NCBI GenBank assembly: GCA_050331395.1
Contig: JBHJGX010000060.1
Coordinates: 1 to 21,357, forward strand
DNA length: 21,357 bases
Reading direction: 5' to 3'
DNA from: Thermohalobaculum sp050331395
GTDB lineage: Bacteria; Pseudomonadota; Alphaproteobacteria; Rhodobacterales; Rhodobacteraceae
The notes beneath the pieces are model-generated. The model worked only from the letters and a program-made list of their open reading frames with translations. It was not told the origin of the DNA and did not search any database. A program made the translations under genes and the position numbers. Shown here piece by piece: positions 15,226-21,357 of this stretch. Numbering within the stretch: position 1 is the first letter of the stretch; each line of letters opens with the position of its first letter.

Positions 15226-16482
15226 ATGAGCTACCAGCCGACATCCGAGTTCCTGCACGTGATGGCCGAGCGCGGCTATATGCAGGACTGCACCGATCTC
15301 GAGACGCTGGACGGGCTCTTCAAGGCGGGGCCGGTGACGGCCTATATCGGGTTCGACGCCACGGCGCCGTCCCTGCATGTGGGCTCGCTCGTTCAGATCA
15401 TGATGCTGCGCTGGCTCGAGAAGACCGGCAACCGGCCGATCGTTCTGATGGGCGGCGGAACCTCTAAGATCGGCGATCCGTCCTTTCGCGACGAGGCGCG
15501 GTCGCTGATGACCGAAGAGGTCATCGCTGCCAATATGGCCGGCATCAAAACCGTGTTCGCCAAGTACCTGACCTTCGAGGACACCGGCGGGCCGGCGTTG
15601 ATGCTCGACAATGCCGAATGGTTGGACGGGCTCGGCTATATCGCTTTTCTCCGCGACTATGGCCGGCATTTCTCGATCAACCGGATGCTGGCCTTCGAAA
15701 GCGTGAAGACCCGGCTCGAACGCGAGCAGTCGCTGTCGTTTCTCGAGTTCAATTATATGCTTTTGCAGGCCTACGATTTCCTGGAGCTGCACCGCCGCGT
15801 CGGCTGCCGGTTGCAGATGGGCGGCTCGGATCAGTGGGGGAACATCGTCAACGGCATGGAGCTCACGCGCAGGGTCGACGGGGCCGAGGTCTACGGGCTG
15901 ACTTCGCCGCTCCTGACGACGGCAGACGGGCGCAAGATGGGCAAGACGGCGCAGGGGGCGGTCTGGCTGAACGCCGACCGGCTGTCGGCCTATGATTTCT
16001 GGCAGTACTGGCGGAACGCGGCCGATGCGGATGTGGGCCGGTTTCTCGCGCTCTTCACCGAGCTGCGCATGGACGAGGTTCGCCGTCTCGCGGCGCTCGA
16101 GGGACAGGAGATCAACGACGCCAAAGTGGTGCTCGCCAATGCGGCGACGACGCTGGCCCACGGGGCGGGGGCGGCGGGAGCCGCCGAGGCAACCGCGCGC
16201 GAGACCTTCGAGGCGGGCGGGGCGGGGGCGGATCTGCCGACGGTGACGCTCTCATCGAGCGATTTCGAGGCGGAGGGGATCCCGGTCGCGCAGCTCTTCG
16301 TGCGCGCGGGGCTCGTCAAATCCGGCAAGGAGGCCAAGCGCTTGATCGCCGAGGGCGGTGCGCGGCTCGACGACGTGGCGGTGACCGATCAGCAGATGGT
16401 GGTGGAGGCGGCGCGCTTTGCCGCGCCCGTGAAGCTCTCCGCCGGCAAAAAGCGCCACGCGCTTGCCCGGCTCGGCGACTGA
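15226..16482 (+). CDS. tyrS: tyrosyl-tRNA synthetase
   Basis: A 418-aa class I aminoacyl-tRNA synthetase that charges tRNA-Tyr. The HIGH-like motif is HVGS at residues 51-54, after GFDATAPSL. The KMSKS-like motif is KMGKT at 237-241 in TADGRKMGKT. The tyrosine pocket shows AYIGFDATAP and the GGSDQWGNIVNG block. The C-terminal S4 RNA-binding domain starts at about residue 350 (IPVAQLFVRAGLVKSGKEAK, then LIAEGGARLDD). Length is normal for the bacterial TyrS type. AGGAGG upstream of 15226 decides the start over the open frame that extends back to 15133. It is divergent from anmK. Confidence 0.98.
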   Translation: MSYQPTSEFLHVMAERGYMQDCTDLETLDGLFKAGPVTAYIGFDATAPSLHVGSLVQIMMLRWLEKTGNRPIVLMGGGTSKIGDPSFRDEARSLMTEEVIAANMAGIKTVFAKYLTFEDTGGPALMLDNAEWLDGLGYIAFLRDYGRHFSINRMLAFESVKTRLEREQSLSFLEFNYMLLQAYDFLELHRRVGCRLQMGGSDQWGNIVNGMELTRRVDGAEVYGLTSPLLTTADGRKMGKTAQGAVWLNADRLSAYDFWQYWRNAADADVGRFLALFTELRMDEVRRLAALEGQEINDAKVVLANAATTLAHGAGAAGAAEATARETFEAGGAGADLPTVTLSSSDFEAEGIPVAQLFVRAGLVKSGKEAKRLIAEGGARLDDVAVTDQQMVVEAARFAAPVKLSAGKKRHALARLGD

Positions 16483-16512
16483 CGCCGCGCCGAGGGGAGA
16501 TCCCGCGCAGGT

Positions 16513-16604
16513 CGGATGCGGATCGTCGGGCCCCACCCGCCCGGGCTGTCTCTGCGCGGTGGGGCGGGCGGCGCGCTCCCCCCCGGCCCGGCGATCCGCA
16601 TCCG
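16513..16604. terminator. large inverted repeat between convergent tyrS and tesA
   Basis: CGGATGCGGATCGTCGGGCC (16513-16532) is matched by its reverse complement at 16585-16604 with a single T/G wobble-compatible difference. The 52-base centre holds a second, inner inverted repeat (ACCCGCCC near 16535 with GGGCGGGC near 16563), so the transcript could fold into one long two-storey hairpin. It lies 30 bases after the tyrS stop and 3 bases after the tesA stop, the position of a bidirectional terminator or 3'-end stabiliser. No T-tract follows in either direction, so termination would not be classical rho-independent. A REP-like repeat present elsewhere in the genome is an alternative. Confidence 0.65.
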
Positions 16605-16607
16605 CCG

Positions 16608-17270
16608 TCAGCTTTGGCTCTCTTGGGCGCGGGCAATCAGGTCGAGGACTTTGGGTCCGATCCGCTCGACGATCACCGAGACGCCGGCCGCATTCGGGTG
16701 GAGGCCGTCCGCTTGCCAGAGGCTCCGGTCCTCGGTGACGCCCTCGAGAAAAGACGGCTCGTAGAGCGTGCCATGGGTCTCGGCAAGCGCCGGGTAGAGC
16801 CCGTCGAACGCCTCCTTGAATTCCGGCCCGTAATTGAGCGGCGCCCGCATGCCTGAGAGAAGCACGGCCAGATCCCGCGCCCTCGCCGCGCGGATCAGCT
16901 GGTCGAGGTTCTCGCGGGTCATCTCGGGCGGGAGGCCGCGCAGCAGATCGTTGCCGCCGAGAACGACGATGAGCGCGTCGGCGCCGCCCGCCAGCGACCA
17001 GTCGAGCCGGGCGAGCCCGCCCGCCGTCGTGTCGCCGGAGACGCCCGCATTCACGACCTCGGCGGCCGCACCTTCGGCGTCGAGCCAAGCCTGGAGTTGG
17101 GGCACGAACCCGTCCTCGGGCGGCAAGCCGTACCCGTGCACCAGGCTATCGCCGAGGGCGACGATGCGCAGGCGCTCTTCGGCCGGTGCCGCCGGCGCGG
17201 CGAGAGCCAGGGCGAGCGCAAGCCCAAGGGCCGGGCAAATGGCGACCACACCCCCGTTGCGCTGCCGCAT
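16608..17270 (-). CDS. tesA: arylesterase / lysophospholipase TesA (SGNH hydrolase)
   Basis: A 220-aa periplasmic SGNH/GDSL hydrolase (thioesterase I, protease I, lysophospholipase L1 family). A signal peptide spans residues 1-30 and would be cleaved after APAAPA, before EERLR. Block I is IVALGDSLVHGYGLPP with Ser42, block II is NAGVSGDTTAGGL (Gly79), block III is LGGNDLLRGLPP (Asn107), and block V is ADGLHPNAAG with Asp188 and His191, so all catalytic elements are present. The start at 17270 is placed to give a normal signal peptide; its ribosome binding site is poor, and an ATG at 17330 on the same frame is possible. It is divergent from the ABC genes, the same arrangement as tesA-ybbA-ybbP in E. 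coli. Confidence 0.93.
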   Translation of the reverse strand: MRQRNGGVVAICPALGLALALALAAPAAPAEERLRIVALGDSLVHGYGLPPEDGFVPQLQAWLDAEGAAAEVVNAGVSGDTTAGGLARLDWSLAGGADALIVVLGGNDLLRGLPPEMTRENLDQLIRAARARDLAVLLSGMRAPLNYGPEFKEAFDGLYPALAETHGTLYEPSFLEGVTEDRSLWQADGLHPNAAGVSVIVERIGPKVLDLIARAQESQS

Positions 17271-17328
17271 CCCTGCGCCATATCGCGCCCAAGACACGCA
17301 CTGGATGAGCGAGGCGAGGAGGATCCCC

Positions 17329-18063
17329 ATGACCGATGCCGCACGGGCCGAAGCGGCCGCCGCGCGCCCCGCGATCGCCCTCGAGGACGTCGCGCTCACC
17401 CTTGGCAGCCGGGCGGGCCCTGTCGATATTCTGCGGAGCGTCAGCCTCACGATCGGGGCCGGGGAGACGGTGGGTATCGTCGGTCCGAGCGGGTCGGGCA
17501 AATCCTCTCTCCTCATGGTTCTGGGCGGTCTCGAGCGGGCGACGGCCGGTCGGGTTGACGTGCTGGGCGCCGATCTCCCGACGCTCGACGAAGACGCGCT
17601 CGCCCGGTTTCGCCGCGACAATATGGGCGTGGTCTTTCAGTCCTTCCACCTCGTGCCGACGCTGACCGCGCTCGAGAATGTGGCGACGCCGCTCGAGATC
17701 GCCGGCGCGCGCGACGCTTTCGAGCGGGCCCGCGCCGAGCTCGATCGGGTCGGGCTCGGACATCGGGGCGAGCATTATCCGGCGGAGCTCTCCGGCGGCG
17801 AGCAGCAGCGCGTCGCGCTCGCCCGGGCCGTCGTCGGTCGCCCTGCGCTCCTGCTCGCCGATGAGCCGACCGGCAATCTCGACGACCGCACGGGCTCGGC
17901 CATCGCCGATCTGCTCTTCGATCTCGGTCGCGAGAGCGGCGCGACGCTGGTGATCGTGACCCATAGCCGGCGGCTTGCCGAGCGCTGCGGGCGGATCGTG
18001 CGCCTCCGCGATGGTCAGGTGGAGGCCGAAGAGACGGCGCCGGCGACCGAGGCGGCGGAATGA
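17329..18063 (+). CDS. ABC transporter ATP-binding protein, YbbA type
   Basis: A 244-aa ATPase of the LolD/MacB-like family that pairs with FtsX-type permeases. Walker A is GPSGSGKSS at residues 52-60, the Q-loop is VVFQSFHLVPTLTALENV, the signature LSGGEQQ starts at residue 154, Walker B is LLLADEPTGNLD with Asp178 and Glu179, and the H-loop is VIVTHSRRLAE. GAGGAGG seven bases before the ATG decides the start. The last four bases (ATGA) overlap the permease start, so the two are coupled. Position next to tesA matches E. coli ybbA. The transported substrate is unknown; by family it probably acts on lipids, lipoproteins or other envelope molecules. Confidence 0.95.
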   Translation: MTDAARAEAAAARPAIALEDVALTLGSRAGPVDILRSVSLTIGAGETVGIVGPSGSGKSSLLMVLGGLERATAGRVDVLGADLPTLDEDALARFRRDNMGVVFQSFHLVPTLTALENVATPLEIAGARDAFERARAELDRVGLGHRGEHYPAELSGGEQQRVALARAVVGRPALLLADEPTGNLDDRTGSAIADLLFDLGRESGATLVIVTHSRRLAERCGRIVRLRDGQVEAEETAPATEAAE

Positions 18064-20591
18064 GCCTCGCGCTGCGATTTGCGTTTCGGGACCTGCGCGG
18101 CGGGCTCCGGGCCTTTCGGATCTTTCTCGCCTGTCTCGCGCTCGGCGTGGCCGCCGTCGCCGCCGTCGGTTCGGTTCGGCTTGCCATCGAACAGGGGCTC
18201 CGCGCCGAAGGACAGGTGATCCTCGGCGGCGATGCGGAGATCACGGCGACCTACCGGCGCGCGACCGAGGCAGAGGCCGCCTGGATGGCAGAGGCGTCCC
18301 GCGCCGTCTCCGAGGTCGTCGATTTCCGCTCGATGGCGGTCGCGACTGGGCCAGACGGCGCGACCGAGCGGGCGCTCACCCAGGTGAAGGGCGTGGACGG
18401 GCTCTACCCGCTTGCAGGCGCCGTGACCCTTGAGCCGCGCATGCCGCTCGCCGACGCGCTCGCTCCGCGCGACGGCCGCCACGGGCTCGTCATGGAGCAA
18501 GCGCTCGCCGACCGGCTGGGGATCGCACCGGGCGCGACCGTGCGCCTCGGGCTCGGCGAATTCGAGCTGCGGGCCATCCTCGGGCATGAGCCCGACCGAG
18601 CCTCGGCGGGCTTCGGTCTCGGCCCCCGCAGTCTCGTCAGCGCCGAGGGGTTGGCCAACACGGGGCTGATCGCGCCCGGGACGCTCTACGAGACCCGCTA
18701 CCGGTTGAGCTTGCCCGAGGGCACGGACCTCGCCGCGCTGCAGTCGAGCTTCGAGGCCGCGTTTCCCGATGCCGGGCTTCGCTGGCGCGACCGGCGCCGC
18801 GCCGCGCCGGCGGTCGAGCGCTTCGTCGAGCGGATCGCCGCCTTCCTGGTGCTCGTCGGGCTCGCCGCGCTTGCCGTCGGCGGCGTCGGCATCGCCTCGG
18901 CGGTCCGCAGCTACCTGGACGGCAAGACCGAGACCATCGCCACGCTCAAGACGCTCGGCGCGACCGGGGGCACGATCTTTGCGATCTTCCTGCTGCAGGT
19001 GGCCGCGCTCACGGCGCTCGGCGTGGCGCTCGGCCTTCTGATCGGCGTCGGCGGGCCGATCCTCGCCGGTCCCTTGATCGCCGCCGCTCTGCCGGTGCCG
19101 GCGGAATTCGGCCTCTATCCCAGACCCTTGTTCGAGGGCGCACTCTATGGCGGGCTGACGGCGTTCGTCTTCGCGCTCTGGCCGCTGGCGCGCGCGCGGG
19201 ATACCCGGGCGCAAGCGCTTTTTCGGGATCTGGGGGGCGGTCCGCGCTGGCCGCGCGCGCGGTATCTCCTCGCGCTCCTCGGCCTCGTGTTCGCGCTGCT
19301 GCTGGCGGCCGTGTGGCTCTCGGGAGCGCCCCAACTCGCGATCTGGTTCATGGCAGGGATCCTGGCGGCGCTTGCGCTCCTCTCGCTCTTGGGGCTCGGG
19401 CTTGCACGGCTTGCGGCATGGGCGGCGCGACTGCGGATTGTGCGGGGCCGCCCGGCACTCCGCCTCGCGCTCGCATCCCTCGGTGGGCCGCAAGGCGGGA
19501 CGGTGGCGGCGGTGCTGGCGCTCGGCCTCGGACTGACGGTGCTCGCGGCGATCGGGCAGGTCGATGCCAATCTTCGCAGCGCCTTCGCCGAAGAGCTGCC
19601 CGAGCGGAGCCCAGCCTTTTTCCTGGTCGACATTCAAAACCACCAGCGCGATGCGGTGCTCGAGACCCTCGACGGCACCGGCGGCGTCGAGCGCGTCGAG
19701 ACCGCGCCGATGCTCCGCGGCGTGGTGACCAAACTTGCGGGCATGCCGGCGCGCGAGGCGGAGATCGATCCCGAAGGCGCCTGGATCCTCCGCGGCGACC
19801 GGGGGGTCTCCTATGCGGCGCTCCAACCGGGGCCGCTCGTCGCCGGAAACTGGTGGCCCGAAGACTATGCCGGGCCGCCGCTTGTCTCGTTCTCGGCCGA
19901 ACATGCGGCCGAACTCCGGGTCGGCATCGGCGACACGATCAGCGTGAACGTGCTCGGACGGGAAATCACCGCCGAAATCGCCAACCTGCGCGATGTGCAG
20001 TTCCGCGACCTGGGGATCAATTTCCTGATGGTCTTCGATCCGGGCAGCTTCGCGGGGGCGCCGCACACCCATATCGCGACCGTCTATGCCGCGCCCGAGC
20101 AAGAGGGCGCGATCCTCCGGGCGGTGTCGGACGGCTTTCCCAACGTGACCGCGATCGGTGTGCGCGAGGCGATCTCGCGGGTCTCGGACGCGCTCGACGA
20201 TTTGTCCGCGGCGGCGCGCTGGGCCGCGGGGGCGACGCTTGCGACCGGGCTCGTCGTCCTGATCGGTGCGGCCGCGGCGGGCGAGGGCCGGCGCCGCTAC
20301 GAGGCGGCGATCCTCAAGGTGTTGGGCGCAACGCGGGGCCGGATCCTCTGGAGTTTCGCGCTCCGCTCGGGGCTAACCGGGCTCGCCTCTGGCGCGGTCG
20401 CGGTCGCGCTCGGCGCCGCGGCGGCCTGGGTAGTCGTCGTCTTCGTGCTCGATGCGGCCTTCGTCTTCGAGCCTGTCTCCGCGATCGCGATCGTGGCGGG
20501 CGGCGCGCTGACGACGCTCGTGGCCGGGCTCGTGTTCGCGCTTCGGGCGCTCGGGGTGCGCCCGGCCCGGGTGCTTCGCGCCGCGGATTGA
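18060..20591 (+). CDS. ABC transporter permease, FtsX/YbbP type
   Basis: An 843-aa inner-membrane permease, partner of the preceding ATPase. About ten membrane segments are visible: one near residues 20-40, three at about 258-280, 304-328 and 358-375, three at about 400-420, 425-450 and 478-497, and three at about 718-740, 765-790 and 805-828. Large periplasmic domains lie at about 42-255 and 500-715. This double-FtsX architecture with central extra helices fits YbbP-like exporters, as do the paired cytoplasmic motifs ETIATLKTLGATGG and YEAAILKVLGATRGRI. Such systems are thought to extract or shuttle envelope lipids or precursors, sometimes with TesA-family enzymes nearby; the substrate here is unknown. 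Coupling by ATGA overlap indicates one transcript. Confidence 0.94.
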   Translation: MSLALRFAFRDLRGGLRAFRIFLACLALGVAAVAAVGSVRLAIEQGLRAEGQVILGGDAEITATYRRATEAEAAWMAEASRAVSEVVDFRSMAVATGPDGATERALTQVKGVDGLYPLAGAVTLEPRMPLADALAPRDGRHGLVMEQALADRLGIAPGATVRLGLGEFELRAILGHEPDRASAGFGLGPRSLVSAEGLANTGLIAPGTLYETRYRLSLPEGTDLAALQSSFEAAFPDAGLRWRDRRRAAPAVERFVERIAAFLVLVGLAALAVGGVGIASAVRSYLDGKTETIATLKTLGATGGTIFAIFLLQVAALTALGVALGLLIGVGGPILAGPLIAAALPVPAEFGLYPRPLFEGALYGGLTAFVFALWPLARARDTRAQALFRDLGGGPRWPRARYLLALLGLVFALLLAAVWLSGAPQLAIWFMAGILAALALLSLLGLGLARLAAWAARLRIVRGRPALRLALASLGGPQGGTVAAVLALGLGLTVLAAIGQVDANLRSAFAEELPERSPAFFLVDIQNHQRDAVLETLDGTGGVERVETAPMLRGVVTKLAGMPAREAEIDPEGAWILRGDRGVSYAALQPGPLVAGNWWPEDYAGPPLVSFSAEHAAELRVGIGDTISVNVLGREITAEIANLRDVQFRDLGINFLMVFDPGSFAGAPHTHIATVYAAPEQEGAILRAVSDGFPNVTAIGVREAISRVSDALDDLSAAARWAAGATLATGLVVLIGAAAAGEGRRRYEAAILKVLGATRGRILWSFALRSGLTGLASGAVAVALGAAAAWVVVVFVLDAAFVFEPVSAIAIVAGGALTTLVAGLVFALRALGVRPARVLRAAD

Positions 20592-20629
20592 GGCAAGGGC
20601 GGCGCGGCTTGCCTTGCCAGGCGGCTGTT

Positions 20630-21145
20630 TCAGCGATCTTCGGGGGCCGGATCGTCGAGGCTCGGCACCTCTTCGCCCGGGCCATAGGGCCGTCCAGCGC
20701 GCGAGCGGATCGTGATGTTTGCGCCGTGACGGGCGCGATACATCAGGTCGAGCCCGACATAAACGGCGGTGTCCTCGGCCGGGCGGGTACCGATCTCCAG
20801 GAGGCGGGCGGGCTTGTCCGAGCGGTTCTCGATCGTGTGCCCGACGGTCGCCCCGGCGGGCCATCCGGCCGCGTCGCCCGCGCGCAACGTCTCCGCCACG
20901 CCGCCTTCCTCGACCAGCGTGACTTCGCCCTCGAGGACATAGACCATCTCGTCCCCGCCGTTGTGGTAGTGCAAAAGGCCCGTGGCGCTGCCCGGGGCCA
21001 GCTCAACCTCGCCGACACCCATTTGGGTAATGCCAACGGTGTCGCTGAGACGGGTTTTCCAGCAGCCATCGGTTCGATGGATCAGTTTGCCGGGATAGGC
21101 TTGGCGTTCGGTCCGGGGCGCGGTGGCGCGATCGATTTTGGGCAC
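20630..21145 (-). CDS. cupin domain protein
   Basis: A 171-aa single-domain cupin. The N-terminal segment (ERQAYPGKLIHRTDGCWK, then LSDTVGITQMGVGEVEL) precedes the barrel. Motif 1 is LLHYHNGGDEMVYVLEGEV with His-x-His and Glu, and motif 2 is PAGATVGHTIENRS with the last His, so the metal site is complete. The start is GTG at 21145 preceded by TAGGAAAA, a usable ribosome binding site. It is the second cupin in the window. Similarity to the one at 9301-9825 is limited to the general cupin pattern plus a common Glu-Met/Val pair after the His motif, so it is not a recent duplicate. It follows the partial upstream gene by 9 bases, as in an operon. Specific function unknown. Confidence 0.88.
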   Translation of the reverse strand: MPKIDRATAPRTERQAYPGKLIHRTDGCWKTRLSDTVGITQMGVGEVELAPGSATGLLHYHNGGDEMVYVLEGEVTLVEEGGVAETLRAGDAAGWPAGATVGHTIENRSDKPARLLEIGTRPAEDTAVYVGLDLMYRARHGANITIRSRAGRPYGPGEEVPSLDDPAPEDR

Positions 21146-21154
21146 GGAATTTTC

Positions 21155-21357
21155 CTACACTGAGACAGCCGCCGGCAGACTGCCCCGCCCGCGCGCCAGA
21201 GTCACGACAGGCGGGGAGGGCTGGGTGCGGGTGCGCATCTCCCCGGCGGCCGGCCCTCCGGTGATGAAGAGGCAATCCCGCTCCTCGCCCACAGCGCCGC
21301 TGATCAAGGCAAAGGCCCCGCGGGGCGACGGCTCCCGCCCGCCCTCCCCCGCCGCCG
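21155..21357 (-). CDS. C-terminal fragment of an unrecognised gene
   Basis: An open minus-strand frame enters from the right edge and ends at TAG 21157-21155, giving about 67 residues. The readable part includes PRGAFALISGAVGEERDCLF, then ITGGPAAGEMRTRTQPSP, and ends RGSLPAAVSV. The first stretch reads like a folded protein, and its codons fit the GC-rich local usage. I cannot name the family. The stop lies 9 bases before the cupin's GTG, so the two probably form an operon. Without the rest of the gene, a chance open frame in GC-rich DNA cannot be excluded. Confidence 0.5.
   Translation of the reverse strand, partial: AAGEGGREPSPRGAFALISGAVGEERDCLFITGGPAAGEMRTRTQPSPPVVTLARGRGSLPAAVSV

Noticed and set aside
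18015..20102. 695-codon minus-strand frame opposite the permease
   Set aside because: Rich in Arg, Glu, Gln and His with no membrane or catalytic pattern, whereas the plus strand gives a well-formed ten-segment permease coupled to its ATPase.
19313..21163. 616-codon plus-strand frame spanning permease end and cupin
   Set aside because: It crosses two real genes on opposite strands and has low-complexity Arg/Ala/Gly composition.
1..21357. CRISPR array, insertion sequence, prophage or tRNA
   Set aside because: I saw no regularly spaced direct repeats, transposase or integrase motifs, or tRNA-like cloverleaf; all large regions are explained by housekeeping genes.

Overview
The window is GC-rich bacterial chromosomal DNA, densely packed with genes that often overlap by 1-4 bases. 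Gene content and order point to an alphaproteobacterium, most likely in or near the Rhodobacterales. The supporting signs are an IscR-led suf operon with two cysteine desulfurases, a divergent anmK/tyrS pair, and tesA divergent from a YbbA/YbbP-type ABC exporter. This assignment is inference from protein families and synteny; no 16S or other marker is present. I see no mobile element, CRISPR array, tRNA or rRNA.

Layout. Positions 1-232 (-) hold the N-terminal end of a 3-hydroxyisobutyrate-dehydrogenase-like oxidoreductase cut by the window edge. A divergent membrane-anchored penicillin-acylase-family Ntn hydrolase follows at 407-2884 (+). A 64-aa orphan gene (2917-3111, -) sits behind a leader with several palindromes. 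Positions 3285-13055 (-) form one long iron-sulfur assembly operon, read right to left: iscR, class I cysteine desulfurase, sufB, cupin, YbjQ-like, an unknown protein, sufC, sufD, three tandem YIP1-like membrane proteins, sufS. On the far side of the iscR promoter region is an alpha/beta hydrolase (13359-14009, +). It converges on anmK (14006-15169, -), which is divergent from tyrS (15226-16482, +). A large inverted repeat separates tyrS from tesA (16608-17270, -). tesA diverges from an ATP-binding protein and an 843-aa FtsX-type permease (17329-20591, +). At the right end are a second cupin (20630-21145, -) and the C-terminal fragment of an unrecognised upstream gene.

How the genes work together. 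IscR probably senses Fe-S status and controls the operon. The two desulfurases supply persulfide sulfur. SufB, SufC and SufD form the scaffold/ATPase complex on which clusters are built. SufA, SufE/SufU and SufT are not in the window and must lie elsewhere or be replaced. The unusual part is the set of non-Suf passengers: a cupin, a YbjQ-like protein and an unknown gene between sufB and sufC, and three divergent YIP1 membrane proteins between sufD and sufS. Several are translationally coupled to suf genes, so they are likely co-expressed and may link Fe-S assembly to the membrane or to metal handling. The other genes are housekeeping: murein recycling (anmK), translation (tyrS), lysophospholipase/esterase (tesA) and ABC export.
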